Assembly (NCBI GenBank): GCA_910584665.1
Contig: CAJUBL010000066.1
Span: 1 to 14,806, forward strand
Direction: 5' to 3'
Length of the DNA: 14,806 nucleotides
DNA from: an uncultured Muribaculaceae bacterium
GTDB lineage: Bacteria; Bacteroidota; Bacteroidia; Bacteroidales; Muribaculaceae
The translations under genes were made by a program, and so were the position numbers. The notes beneath the pieces are model-generated. The model saw nothing but the letters and a program-made list of their open reading frames with translations, was not told the origin of the DNA and did no database searches. Below, one piece after another: positions 1 to 8,091 of the stretch; the stretch's first letter is position 1; each line of letters begins with the position of its first letter.

Positions 1-17
1 TCCCTCAAAAGCGAGTG

Positions 18-49
18 CAAAGGTACACCCTTTTTCATTCCCCTCCAAA
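18..49 (-). promoter_or_regulatory. Bacteroidota-type promoter reading out of the left edge
   Basis: On the minus strand a -33 TTTG (46-49) is followed after exactly 20 bases by a -7 box TACCTTTG (18-25), matching the Bacteroidota primary-sigma consensus TTTG-N19-21-TAnnTTTG. The initially transcribed sequence reads CACTCGC, the same as at the tRNA-Asp promoter near 3725. The gene it drives lies outside the window. The shared start region hints at a stable-RNA or growth-related gene, which is inference. Confidence 0.6.
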
Positions 50-119
50 TTTTTCTAAAACTTTTTTCAACAAAATATTTTTATTTTCTGCAAATAGCCT
101 ATATTTAAGCACGTTACAC

Positions 120-138
120 AAGTGTTAAAAACACACTT
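120..138 (-). terminator. Weak hairpin just behind mfd
   Basis: Ten bases past the mfd stop, arms AAGTGT (120-125) and ACACTT (133-138) can pair around a 7-base A/T-rich loop. No clear T-tract follows the stem on the minus strand, so it is at best a weak terminator. It lies before the outward promoter at 18-49. Confidence 0.25.
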
Positions 139-147
139 ATTTATAGT

Positions 148-3100
148 TCATAATACCGGTAAGTTCAGAACATGATCAAGAATTGACACTGCATCCTCTA
201 CACGTACAACATCCGAGACTACAAAACTGCGTTTTCCACCCTTGTCACGTATTGCCACACGACGCGGATTTTCCTGAAGAAATCTTAACAAACGTCCGAA
301 CATGGGGGATTGATAGTATGCTTTGTTCGATTCATCGACAAAATACATATACATACGTCCCTGTTTGAGCATTATCTTCTCTATACCGAGACTGCGGGCC
401 ATACGGCGCAACCGAGGAATACGCAACAGTTCGGCCGTAACGTCAGGTATACCACCAAAGCGGTCTATGAGCCGATCCCTGAAAGCCAGAAGATCCGTCT
501 CACGTTCGATATTATCAAGTTCCTGATAGAGCGCTATGCGTTCGCTCTCGTTCGGAACATATGATGCCGGGAGCAATAGCTCCATATCGCTCTCAATAAC
601 ACAATCAGCCACATACTCGGCCTCAGCCTCACCTCCGGTTGTTGCCGACCCACTCGCGGTAAGCACATCCGCAAACTCCTCGTTACGCAGTTCAGTGACA
701 GCCTCCTTGAGTATACGCTGATAGGCCTCATAGCCCAGATCGGCAATAAAGCCGCTCTGCTCGGCACCCAACAGATTCCCTGCGCCACGGATATCAAGAT
801 CCTGCATAGCAATATGTATACCACTGCCCAGATCACTGAAACTCTCTATAGCCTGAAGACGTCTACGCGCGACAGGCGTCATAGGCACCCCCGGCGGCAC
901 CATAAGATAACAGAATGCCTTACGCGACGAACGCCCCACACGCCCCCGCAGCTGATGCAGCTCGCTTAACCCGAAACAATGGGCGTTATTTACTATAATA
1001 GTATTGACATTAGGCATATCTATACCACTCTCGATAATAGTAGTGGCAAGCAACACGTCAAAGTCATGATTGGCAAAGTCAATAATAGCCTGCTCAAGAC
1101 GCTCGGGCGGCATCTGTCCATGAGCAACAAGCGTTCTCGCATCAGGAACGACACGCCTGACCATTGCCTCGAGATCATAGAGCTGCTCGATACGGTTATT
1201 AATAATAAACACCTGACCATTGCGGGACATCTCGAAATTGACTGCCTCGGCGAGAATATCGTCAGAGAGTGTATTGACCGACGTGAGGATAGGATAGCGG
1301 TTGGCCGGCGGAGTGGTGATAGCCGACAGATCCCTCGCACCCATCAGCGAGAACTGCAGCGTGCGTGGTATCGGAGTAGCACTCATGGTCAGCGTATCGA
1401 CATTGACCTTAAGCTGCTTCAGTCGTTCCTTTACAGCTACTCCGAACTTCTGCTCCTCATCGACAATAAGCAGTCCGAGGTCCTTAAACCTGACATCCTT
1501 TCCGATGATGCGGTGAGTACCTATCAGAATATCTATATCGCCAGATTCAAGACGTGAGAGTATATCACGCACCTGTCTGGCAGTGCGGGCACGGGAAAGA
1601 TACTCGATCCTGACCGGAAAATCCTTGAGACGCTCCCTGAATGTATTGTAATGCTGATAAGCCAAGACCGTCGTGGGCACAAGCACGGCAACCTGTTTGG
1701 AATCGGTCGCAGCCTTAAATGCCGCACGTATAGCCACTTCGGTCTTACCGAACCCCACATCACCACACACCAGACGGTCCATAGGCCGGGGCGACTCCAT
1801 ATCGGCCTTTACCGCCTGGGTAGCCGTAAGCTGGTCAGGGGTATCCTCATAAACGAACGAAGCCTCCAGCTCATGCTGCAGATATGAATCAGGCGAAAAC
1901 CTATAGCCCTGCTCATCCTTGCGGGCCGCATACAGACGTATAAGATCCCGCGCGATATCCTTGAGACGCGCCTTGGTTTTTTCCTTGACACGAGCCCAGG
2001 CCCCGGATCCTATTTTATTAATCTTCGGTTCCACTCCCTCCTTTCCACGATACTTGGAGAGTTTATGGAGAGCATGTATGGAAACGAAGATGATGTCATT
2101 ATTCTTATATATGAGCTTGATCATCTCCTGATGACGGCCATTGACATCCGTACGCACCAGTCCGCCGAACTTACCTACCCCATGGTCTATATGCACTATA
2201 TAATCGCCAGGCTCGATCGCCTGCAATTCCTTAAGCGACAAGGCCAGTTTGCCCGAACGGGCACGATCGCTCCTGAGGCTATACTTATGAAACCTGTCAA
2301 AAATCTGATGGTCAGTAAAGACACAACGCCTGGTCACATGGTCTACAAAACCCTCGTGAAGCGTACCCGATACAGGCTCGAACGGCAGATTATCACCACG
2401 ATCTGCAAATATGTCACGCAGACGATCGATCTGTCTGGAACTGTCGCTCAATATATATATAACATAGCCATCAGCTATAAATGTCCTGAACGAGTCGGCT
2501 ATCAGGTCAAAATTCTTATGATATATCCCTTGGGGCGAACACTTCATATCAATGGCATCCGTCCCCTCAGGAACGTTGCCGGCCGCCGTAAAATACAGGC
2601 GACGGAACCCCTGCAGAGCCGAGGCGAAAAGCCCGGCGTCAACAATCGAAGCCATCGCATCCTTATCGCCGTCACCCGCAATAGCTGCACTCTGCGAGAA
2701 ACCTTCAGCAGCTATGGCCCTGATACGTTCCACCGTAAAACGCTCATCACGCATAGCTATAAGCGATGACGACGGAATAAACTCCAGAAGAGACGCCCCA
2801 TCAGACATACCACGCGGCTGAACATCGGCCGCAACGGTAACTTCATCCACCCTCCGGTCACTGAGCTGAGTCTCTATATTGAACGTACGTATCGATTCAA
2901 CCTCATCTCCAAAGAAATCAACGCGATACGGCCATTCGAAAGCATATCCGAATATATCAAGAATCGAGCCTCGCATAGCCCACTGCCCCGGTTCGTAGAC
3001 ATAGTCGACCTGCACGAAACCATTGTCACGAAGCCAGTGCTGCAGCTCTACAAGATCACAACGGCTACCCGATCTTATAGTCATCGTATGACTGTCGATC

Positions 3101-3504
3101 CGATCTCTTGACGCCACCTGCTCGGCAAGCGCTTCAGGATAGGTCACAACAAACCTCACACGCCTGTCATCCCAGCGACTAAGCGCCTCCGTACGCAATA
3201 TCTGCGACGGCGGGTCGACCTGACCATACTTTATGGAACGCTTATAGCCCGACGGAAACATCAGGACAGCTTCCTCTCCTATCATACGCGAAAGATCATG
3301 ATACAGATACCCGGCATCGTCGAGTGAATCACCCACCACCAGCACCGGCTCGGGTCGTTTTACAGACGAGAGCAACATAGCCGCGGCCGACCCGGCGAGA
3401 CCATAAAATGTCACAGGCCGGTGACGGCGCATATCCAGGGCGCGGGACAGAGCCTCGCGACGCGCGCTATCAAGAAACAGATCCTGAAGACTGTTGATTT
3501 CCAT
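148..3504 (-). CDS. mfd: Transcription-repair coupling factor Mfd
   Basis: Mfd is an ATP-dependent DNA translocase that pushes RNA polymerase stalled at lesions off DNA and recruits UvrA for nucleotide excision repair. The protein is 1118 residues, a normal family length. Visible in order: a UvrB-like N-terminal module (about 1-330); the CarD-like RNA-polymerase-interacting domain starting at GDYIVHIDHGVGKF (433-446); helicase Walker A GDVGFGKTE (581-589); Walker B VDEEQ (681-685); motif III SATPIPRTL (708-716); motif VI QLRGRVGRS (851-859); and the C-terminal TRCF domain (about 960-1118). The frame stays open 18 codons further upstream to a TTG at 3556-3558, but that lies inside the tRNA-Asp terminator hairpin, so I chose the ATG at 3502-3504. 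I see no separate promoter between terminator and start, so expression may rely partly on readthrough from the tRNA promoter (inference). Confidence 0.97.
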   Translation of the reverse strand: MEINSLQDLFLDSARREALSRALDMRRHRPVTFYGLAGSAAAMLLSSVKRPEPVLVVGDSLDDAGYLYHDLSRMIGEEAVLMFPSGYKRSIKYGQVDPPSQILRTEALSRWDDRRVRFVVTYPEALAEQVASRDRIDSHTMTIRSGSRCDLVELQHWLRDNGFVQVDYVYEPGQWAMRGSILDIFGYAFEWPYRVDFFGDEVESIRTFNIETQLSDRRVDEVTVAADVQPRGMSDGASLLEFIPSSSLIAMRDERFTVERIRAIAAEGFSQSAAIAGDGDKDAMASIVDAGLFASALQGFRRLYFTAAGNVPEGTDAIDMKCSPQGIYHKNFDLIADSFRTFIADGYVIYILSDSSRQIDRLRDIFADRGDNLPFEPVSGTLHEGFVDHVTRRCVFTDHQIFDRFHKYSLRSDRARSGKLALSLKELQAIEPGDYIVHIDHGVGKFGGLVRTDVNGRHQEMIKLIYKNNDIIFVSIHALHKLSKYRGKEGVEPKINKIGSGAWARVKEKTKARLKDIARDLIRLYAARKDEQGYRFSPDSYLQHELEASFVYEDTPDQLTATQAVKADMESPRPMDRLVCGDVGFGKTEVAIRAAFKAATDSKQVAVLVPTTVLAYQHYNTFRERLKDFPVRIEYLSRARTARQVRDILSRLESGDIDILIGTHRIIGKDVRFKDLGLLIVDEEQKFGVAVKERLKQLKVNVDTLTMSATPIPRTLQFSLMGARDLSAITTPPANRYPILTSVNTLSDDILAEAVNFEMSRNGQVFIINNRIEQLYDLEAMVRRVVPDARTLVAHGQMPPERLEQAIIDFANHDFDVLLATTIIESGIDMPNVNTIIVNNAHCFGLSELHQLRGRVGRSSRKAFCYLMVPPGVPMTPVARRRLQAIESFSDLGSGIHIAMQDLDIRGAGNLLGAEQSGFIADLGYEAYQRILKEAVTELRNEEFADVLTASGSATTGGEAEAEYVADCVIESDMELLLPASYVPNESERIALYQELDNIERETDLLAFRDRLIDRFGGIPDVTAELLRIPRLRRMARSLGIEKIMLKQGRMYMYFVDESNKAYYQSPMFGRLLRFLQENPRRVAIRDKGGKRSFVVSDVVRVEDAVSILDHVLNLPVL

Positions 3505-3536
3505 AGTTACAGCTTTTTGAGGAGCAAAAAAGCACA

Positions 3537-3592
3537 CATAAAAAGAACGGGTAACCAATTCCCAATTAAGGGGAAATAAAGCTACCCGTTCT
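3537..3592 (-). terminator. Intrinsic terminator of tRNA-Asp
   Basis: Perfect 10-base arms AGAACGGGTA (3544-3553) and TACCCGTTCT (3583-3592) enclose a smaller nested hairpin (TTCCC/GGGAA). Read on the minus strand the stem is followed directly by a T-tract (TTTTTAT, about 3537-3543). This is a classic Rho-independent terminator, 13 bases past the tRNA-Asp 3' end and 33 bases before the mfd ATG. Confidence 0.8.
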
Positions 3593-3604
3593 CCTCTCTC
3601 TCCG

Positions 3605-3678
3605 CGGTGCGGACGGGACTCGAACCCGCGACCCCCGGCGTGACAGGCCGATATTCTAACCAGCTGAACTACCGCACC
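3605..3678 (-). tRNA. trnD: tRNA-Asp (anticodon GTC)
   Basis: The minus strand reads as a complete 74-base cloverleaf. The acceptor stem is GGTGCGG (starting at 3678) paired with CCGCACC (ending at 3606), with discriminator G at 3605. The D-arm contains AGCTGGTTAGA, the anticodon arm CCTGTCACG has anticodon GTC, and the T-arm carries GGTTCGAGTCC. CCA is not encoded and must be added enzymatically. Its own promoter lies upstream (3725-3756) and an intrinsic terminator downstream, so it forms a single-tRNA unit ahead of mfd. Confidence 0.97.
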
Positions 3679-3724
3679 AACTCTGTTGAGGTCTTGCGCC
3701 CGACCTATCTGTCGTTTGCGAGTG

Positions 3725-3756
3725 CAAAGTTATCGCAAGTTTTTGAATTCTGCAAA
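3725..3756 (-). promoter_or_regulatory. Promoter of tRNA-Asp
   Basis: On the minus strand a -33 TTTG (3753-3756), 20 bases of spacer and a -7 box TAACTTTG (3725-3732) match the Bacteroidota consensus. Transcription should start around 3716-3721, about 40 bases before the mature tRNA. The sequence after the -7 box, CACTCGC, is identical to that at the left-edge promoter (18-49). Confidence 0.75.
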
Positions 3757-3799
3757 TTTTTTTATTAAAATTTTCTACCGCAAATTATCATCATATGCA

Positions 3800-3813
3800 T
3801 TATCACCTGATAA
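3800..3813. promoter_or_regulatory. Short palindrome between the WYL gene and tRNA-Asp
   Basis: TTATCA (3800-3805) and TGATAA (3808-3813) form a perfect inverted repeat around CC. It sits in the 183-base gap between the WYL-gene stop and the tRNA-Asp 5' end, about 45 bases upstream of the tRNA -33 box. It could be a protein-binding site or chance in AT-rich DNA. The rest of the gap holds the tRNA promoter, and I see no convincing terminator for the WYL operon. Confidence 0.2.
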
Positions 3814-3861
3814 CGTGTCGATTACCTCTTATAAAAATCTAACGGATCAGATATATAAATA

Positions 3862-4758
3862 TTACCGATCGTAGTTTTTAAGAGCATCGGTCAGTTCGGT
3901 CAGAACCATAGCCTTAAGTTCAGGAGGCTGGATCACCGTCACCCGCGAGCCGTGTGACAGAATTTCCTCGACAAAGTCGGGAGAAATCTTCATACGATAG
4001 GTAAACACCGAGAATGTATCGTGGACCATCTCCTGCTGAGAATGGTGTAGCGGAACAGCCCTGAAATATTTGGCCTGACGTGCATCGACACGCAGCTTGA
4101 TATCATAAACCAGACCCTGCGTGAACACTATGCCGAAGCTGTCGCGAAAATAAGTCTCAGGATCAAACGAATCAGGAATGGCATAGTGCTCGTCAAGCAT
4201 CGACGGATTCAGCATACGGTCCAGAGCATATGTCTTGATGGCCGTACCATCCTTTACAGCACGCCCTGTCACATACCACCGCTGCTTGAACAGTTTCATG
4301 AAATAAGGCTCGATAACGACGTCACGTGACGGTGTGGAACGGGTATAGGGCGCATAGTCAAACCTCAGGCGATACTTATCGCGCAAAGCATCGACCACCA
4401 GCTGCAAGTGGGATCGTGCCGAAGGGACATCCTCCAGAAAAATAAGGTGAGAGACATCACGTGAACGCGTAAACACATCGCTCAGAGCCTGGGTATGAAC
4501 CATCCAGGAGGTCATATTGCGCGAATGCTCGTCCTCCTCGAGGTAATACTCGTAGGTATGGGGGTCACACTGCACACGTATGTTGAACATCGTGTCAATA
4601 TCGTCACGGAAGTTGAAAAACGTGCGGCGCGGTATATCCCGGCCATTGCTCAGCGAGCTGGTACGCCAGTGTTCATTGATCTGGGCCCGGGTCAGCCGGC
4701 CATACCGGCGCAGAAGGTTCACAAGCCACATTGATCTGTTAAGCTGTGCTGTAGACAT
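3862..4758 (-). CDS. WYL-domain transcriptional regulator
   Basis: This 298-residue protein has the layout of WYL regulators. An N-terminal winged-helix region (about 1-75, with LNRSMWLVNLLRRYGRLT and an RTFFNFRDDI segment) probably binds DNA. A central WYL domain (about 120-190) shows the signature KQRWYVTG (158-165) followed by YALDRM (177-182). A C-terminal WCX-like region (about 215-296) completes it. WYL domains usually sense a small ligand or nucleic acid. The gene is last of three: it starts 19 bases past the symporter stop, so it is cotranscribed with namZ and the symporter and may regulate that operon (inference). An alternative is a stress or DNA-damage regulator, a role of other WYL proteins. 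The exact ligand cannot be read from sequence. Confidence 0.88.
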   Translation of the reverse strand: MSTAQLNRSMWLVNLLRRYGRLTRAQINEHWRTSSLSNGRDIPRRTFFNFRDDIDTMFNIRVQCDPHTYEYYLEEDEHSRNMTSWMVHTQALSDVFTRSRDVSHLIFLEDVPSARSHLQLVVDALRDKYRLRFDYAPYTRSTPSRDVVIEPYFMKLFKQRWYVTGRAVKDGTAIKTYALDRMLNPSMLDEHYAIPDSFDPETYFRDSFGIVFTQGLVYDIKLRVDARQAKYFRAVPLHHSQQEMVHDTFSVFTYRMKISPDFVEEILSHGSRVTVIQPPELKAMVLTELTDALKNYDR

Positions 4759-4777
4759 AATACGGTCTGAAGGTTAA

Positions 4778-6232
4778 TCATTTATTACTCCTGGCATCCC
4801 TTGCCAGCCAGAGTCCGGCAATTGTGTAACCTGCATTTATAAGCAGGAGCTCAAAGCCGGTCTGATACCCTGTGAGGTGGTCAAGCAGGCGGGTCGTCAT
4901 CCAGGCCATGACCGGGGCAAGGACACACACCAGCGGCACCCATCTGTCACGCACACGCCTGCGGCTTATCATACCGAACACAAACAGTCCGAGTATCGGA
5001 CCGTAGGTATATGAAGCCAGTGTATATACCGCACTTATGGCATCACTGTTGCTGATGTAATAAAATGCGATGATAACCAGCCCCATGACACAAGACATAA
5101 CCAGGTGGACACGCCGCCTTACTGTCACATGTCGCGGATGTGACGGATCGTTGTGCCCCATGATGTCGATGGTATAGGATGTGGTCAGCGATGTCAGTGC
5201 CGATCCGGCTGCCGAATAGGCCGCCGATATAAGTCCGAGAATGAACAGCACCCCCACTATAACGGGCATCGACCCGTGTGTGGCTACCACCGAGAACAGG
5301 CTGTCGCTACGGGCAGGCATCCCGACACCATCGGTATTCTCCACAAACATCACCAGCACTGTGCCGAGCACCAGAAAAAGCGCCACAACAACAAACTGCA
5401 GAAGCGACGACACGAGCATGTTCTTCTGGCTCTGCCGGTAGTCGGGACATGCCAGCGTACGCTGCATCATGTCCTGATCGAGTCCGGTCATGGCGATAGC
5501 CAGAAATATACCAGCCACAAACTGCTTCCAGAAGTAGCCTGAAGCCATAGGGTCATCAAAAAAGAATACCCTCGACGTGGGATGGTCAGCCACCGCACCT
5601 GCCAGCGAAGACAGATCGTTCCCCATTCCCCGCGCGATGAAATATATGCATAATATCACCGACATGATAAGACAGAAGCTTTTAAGAGTATCGGTCCATA
5701 TCACCGCCTTTACTCCTGAACGGGCCGTGTAGAGCCATATCAGCGCTATCGTCACTATTACATTAAATATGAACGGTATCCCCAGCGGACCGAAAACCAG
5801 TTCCTGCAGAACGACACACACAACAAAGAACCTCACGGCCGCACCCGACATCTTGCTGAGAAGGAAGAACCATGCGCCCGAACGATAGGCCGACCGCCCG
5901 TACCTGCTCTCGAGATAGCCGTAAATAGAGATCAGACCACGCCTGTAGAACATAGGTATCAGGGCGAAAGCTATGACGGCATATCCCACAATGAAACCGA
6001 GCACCATCTGCAGGTACGCATACGATCCCGCAGCTACCATGCCCGGAACCGATACGAACGTCACTCCCGAGATGGCCGCGCCTATCATGCCGAAAGCCAC
6101 CACTGGCCATGGCGTACGCCGCCCGGCATTGACAAACGACGAACCGTCGGCCTTGCGCGAGGCCATCCGGGATATAATGAGAAGCAGAGCAAAATAGCCT
6201 GCTATTACTGTAATTACAATTGCCGGAGTCAT
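4778..6232 (-). CDS. Sodium:solute symporter (SSS family), possible amino-sugar importer
   Basis: An inner-membrane protein of 484 residues with about 13 hydrophobic segments, the usual SSS size and topology. Family marks include GVTFVSVPG (56-64), ISIYGYLESRYG (101-112), MTGLDQDMMQR (248-258) and the serine/threonine-rich stretch SAAYSAAGSALTSLTTS (336-352), where SSS proteins form the second sodium site. It begins inside the last codons of namZ (ATGA overlap, 6229-6232), implying translational coupling, and is followed 19 bases on by the WYL regulator. Family homology shows Na+-driven uptake of a small solute. The pairing with a secreted exo-N-acetylmuramidase suggests MurNAc or a related amino sugar as substrate, which is inference because SSS specificity cannot be read directly. 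Confidence 0.9.
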   Translation of the reverse strand: MTPAIVITVIAGYFALLLIISRMASRKADGSSFVNAGRRTPWPVVAFGMIGAAISGVTFVSVPGMVAAGSYAYLQMVLGFIVGYAVIAFALIPMFYRRGLISIYGYLESRYGRSAYRSGAWFFLLSKMSGAAVRFFVVCVVLQELVFGPLGIPFIFNVIVTIALIWLYTARSGVKAVIWTDTLKSFCLIMSVILCIYFIARGMGNDLSSLAGAVADHPTSRVFFFDDPMASGYFWKQFVAGIFLAIAMTGLDQDMMQRTLACPDYRQSQKNMLVSSLLQFVVVALFLVLGTVLVMFVENTDGVGMPARSDSLFSVVATHGSMPVIVGVLFILGLISAAYSAAGSALTSLTTSYTIDIMGHNDPSHPRHVTVRRRVHLVMSCVMGLVIIAFYYISNSDAISAVYTLASYTYGPILGLFVFGMISRRRVRDRWVPLVCVLAPVMAWMTTRLLDHLTGYQTGFELLLINAGYTIAGLWLARDARSNK

Positions 6233-7413
6233 TTCAACGGATATAAAAGATATGGCTGGCGCTGACGGTCAAAGAGAGCGGCCTCGTCGGTCCACGTAGC
6301 CTTGATCTCCGCGGCACTCCTGCCTTCGGCGATCATACGGCGTATGCGGTCATTACCTATAAGCAGTTCGAAAAACGACGTGAGAAACTTTTCGGGACGT
6401 CCCATACGGTCGTAGGCATCAATCAGATACGTCAGATCCACACCTCCCGCTATAAGCGTATCGGCAGAAACGCCGCGCAGATCAACCCCACGGCACGTGC
6501 GGTTCAGGAGCGGCGGCTTCCTGGCTCCGGTACGGCTGCGGGGAGTGAAAGAGAAACCGTCGGCAGGACGCATCGACGGGTGACCGTAAACCTCAAACGG
6601 GCTGTCGGTACCGCGTCCGAGCGACACAGGCGTTGCCTCAAAATAACAGGTCGACGGATAGAGATATACCGCATGGATACATGGCAGATTGGGCGACGGA
6701 GCTACCGGTAGCTCGTAACGTGCGGACCGCGTGTATCCCAGACATGGTATAACAGTAAGTCTGGAGCGGCGTCCGCCCGACAGCCACCCCTCGCCCGATG
6801 CCATAGAGGCAAGTTCACCGAGCGTCATGCCGTGAAGCACGGGGACGGGAAGCATGCCGACCCCCGACCTGTATTTCATATCGAGCACAGGGCCGTCGAC
6901 TCCCATCGCCGACACAGGGTTGGGACGATCCAGGACGATAAACTCACGGTCACCCTCCAACGCCTTGTTCATCAGCTCTATCATCGTACAATAGTAGGTA
7001 TAGAATCTCAGTCCCACATCCTGAATATCGGTCACCACCACATCAACCGAATCAACACATGTCATGGCGGCACGTTTCCCCTTGCCATACAGCGACAGCA
7101 CCGGTATGCCGGTGGCCGGGTCAATACCACCGTCCACATGCTCGCCGGCATCGGCCGTACCGCGGAACCCATGCTCGGGCGAGAAGATATATCTCACATC
7201 TATGCCGCTGTCCACCAGCAGATCGAGCGTGTGACGCCCGTCGTCAAGCCGGCCCGTATGATTGGAATACAGCGCCACACGCTTTCCGCGCAACATCGGC
7301 AGGTAGCTGCCGGGACAGTCGGCACCCACGGTTACACCTGCATTGCTCACCCTTACAGCCATAGCCGTCCGGGCTACAATGATCATCAGAAATATATATA
7401 TCAGCCGTTTCAT
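6229..7413 (-). CDS. namZ: Exo-beta-N-acetylmuramidase NamZ (GH171, DUF1343)
   Basis: NamZ enzymes release N-acetylmuramic acid from the non-reducing ends of peptidoglycan fragments during wall recycling. The protein is 394 residues with an N-terminal signal peptide (MKRLIYIFLMIIVARTAMA, cut after AMA), so it is exported, probably to the periplasm. DUF1343 motifs: NHTGRLDDGR (51-60), SPEHGFRG (78-85, with Glu80 the likely catalytic acid by family analogy), DIQDVGLRFYTY (129-140), LDRPNP (161-166), HGMTLGEL (194-201), PNLP (241-244), YPSTCYFEAT (252-261) and GRGTDSPFE (266-274). The open frame reaches 7446, but the ATG at 7411-7413 puts the signal peptide at the N-terminus and is preferred. 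It is first in an operon with the symporter (4-base overlap) and the WYL regulator. Confidence 0.93.
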   Translation of the reverse strand: MKRLIYIFLMIIVARTAMAVRVSNAGVTVGADCPGSYLPMLRGKRVALYSNHTGRLDDGRHTLDLLVDSGIDVRYIFSPEHGFRGTADAGEHVDGGIDPATGIPVLSLYGKGKRAAMTCVDSVDVVVTDIQDVGLRFYTYYCTMIELMNKALEGDREFIVLDRPNPVSAMGVDGPVLDMKYRSGVGMLPVPVLHGMTLGELASMASGEGWLSGGRRSRLTVIPCLGYTRSARYELPVAPSPNLPCIHAVYLYPSTCYFEATPVSLGRGTDSPFEVYGHPSMRPADGFSFTPRSRTGARKPPLLNRTCRGVDLRGVSADTLIAGGVDLTYLIDAYDRMGRPEKFLTSFFELLIGNDRIRRMIAEGRSAAEIKATWTDEAALFDRQRQPYLLYPLK

Positions 7414-7442
7414 GCCATAAAGGTAGCACAAAACACCTACCC

Positions 7443-7460
7443 ACACATGTTAATATGTGT
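7443..7460. promoter_or_regulatory. Imperfect palindrome in the namZ/HEAT divergent region, possible operator
   Basis: ACACATGTTAATATGTGT is an 18-base near-palindrome with one mismatched pair, about 30 bases upstream of the namZ ATG and just upstream of the plus-strand promoter. It overlaps a 10-base-spaced direct repeat of TTAATA (7451 and 7461), one helical turn apart. Size and placement suit a dimeric regulator's site, possibly for the WYL protein encoded at the end of the namZ operon. That link is inference. Confidence 0.35.
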
Positions 7461-7488
7461 TAATACTACGGCTTACCTGAATTTTATG

Positions 7489-7496
7489 TACCTTTG
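7489..7496 (+). promoter_or_regulatory. -7 box of a promoter for the HEAT-tag operon
   Basis: TACCTTTG matches the Bacteroidota -7 consensus TAnnTTTG, but no clear TTTG -33 lies 19-21 bases upstream (TACTA there). Transcription would start near 7500, giving a leader of about 40 bases before the ATG at 7540. This supports the short version of the downstream gene over upstream in-frame starts. On the opposite strand a weaker TACCTTTA (7418-7425) lies too close to the namZ ATG to be convincing. Confidence 0.45.
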
Positions 7497-7539
7497 TAAT
7501 CATGAAAGTATTATAAGTCAAACGGGAGAGTATGGAAAA

Positions 7540-8091
7540 ATGGATATCGAAGCGTTAATGATGAGAAGGATAAACATGCCTGAGATAATGGCGGCATCGG
7601 TATGGGCATCAGAGAATGTGGAGAACAAAAAAACACTTTGGAAGCTGGTCCTCTCAGATGACCGTCTCACAAGTGTAAACGCGCTGTGGATACTGACGCA
7701 TCTTGATAAATCTGAGAACGCGTGGATCGGTTCACTGCGTGACATGCTTATAGACAAAGTGCTTACAGAGAATGATGTATCGATAAAGAGGATGTTGCTC
7801 CAGCTTCTGAACAGGCTGCAGTATGATGACGGCGATATCCGTACTGATTTCCTTGACTGGTGTCTGTCCCGGATAAATGCCGAGTGCGAGCCATGTACAG
7901 TCAGAGCATACTGCATCCACATAGCTTTCAGAATGTGCCGCCGGTATCCTGAGTTGCTTTGTGAGCTGGAGGAGTATCTGGAAATGCTGTCTATGCAGGT
8001 CCAGTCTCCCGGACTTATGTCGGCACGCCGTAATACTCTTGCGGCAATCGGAAAGATCAGAAAACAAAAAGCATATATTGATTATGACTGA
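7540..8091 (+). CDS. HEAT-like all-helical protein of unknown function
   Basis: A 183-residue protein predicted to be almost wholly alpha-helical and cytoplasmic, with no signal peptide or membrane segment. Repeated amphipathic helix pairs resemble HEAT/ARM repeats, for example SVNALWILTHL, SIKRMLLQLLNRL and VRAYCIHIAFRMC. The end (SPGLMSARRNTLAAIGKI) resembles the tail of a widespread group of small HEAT-like bacterial proteins of unknown role. The frame is open far upstream (to 6832), but that part is antisense to namZ and lies upstream of the promoter, so the ATG at 7540 is chosen. Another ATG at 7532 is in a different frame and gives only MEKWISKR. The gene overlaps tag by 8 bases, so the two are cotranscribed. 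HEAT-like repeats also build the AlkD/AlkC alkylpurine glycosylases, but this protein is shorter and I cannot identify their active-site residues. Confidence 0.8.
   Translation: MDIEALMMRRINMPEIMAASVWASENVENKKTLWKLVLSDDRLTSVNALWILTHLDKSENAWIGSLRDMLIDKVLTENDVSIKRMLLQLLNRLQYDDGDIRTDFLDWCLSRINAECEPCTVRAYCIHIAFRMCRRYPELLCELEEYLEMLSMQVQSPGLMSARRNTLAAIGKIRKQKAYIDYD

Noticed and set aside
979..2769. Long plus-strand open frames opposite mfd (979-1557 and 2065-2769)
   Set aside because: They are antisense shadows of a clearly conserved mfd and show no recognisable domains.
3505..3558. Longer mfd start at a TTG (3556-3558)
   Set aside because: The TTG lies within the tRNA-Asp terminator stem region, the added residues do not look like an Mfd N-terminus, and the ATG at 3504 fits the family.
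6832..7539. Plus-strand open frame extending the HEAT-like gene far upstream
   Set aside because: It is antisense to namZ, its translation is low in complexity with many His and Arg, and the -7 box at 7489 lies downstream of it.
7414..7539. Replication origin, suggested by GC skew changing from negative to positive
   Set aside because: I see no DnaA-box cluster, AT-rich unwinding region or origin-linked genes, and the skew turns back near 11.9 kb, so a local inversion or coding bias is likelier.
7532..7558. Eight-codon reading frame (MEKWISKR) just before the HEAT-like gene
   Set aside because: It overlaps the start of the real gene in another frame, and nothing marks it as a leader peptide.
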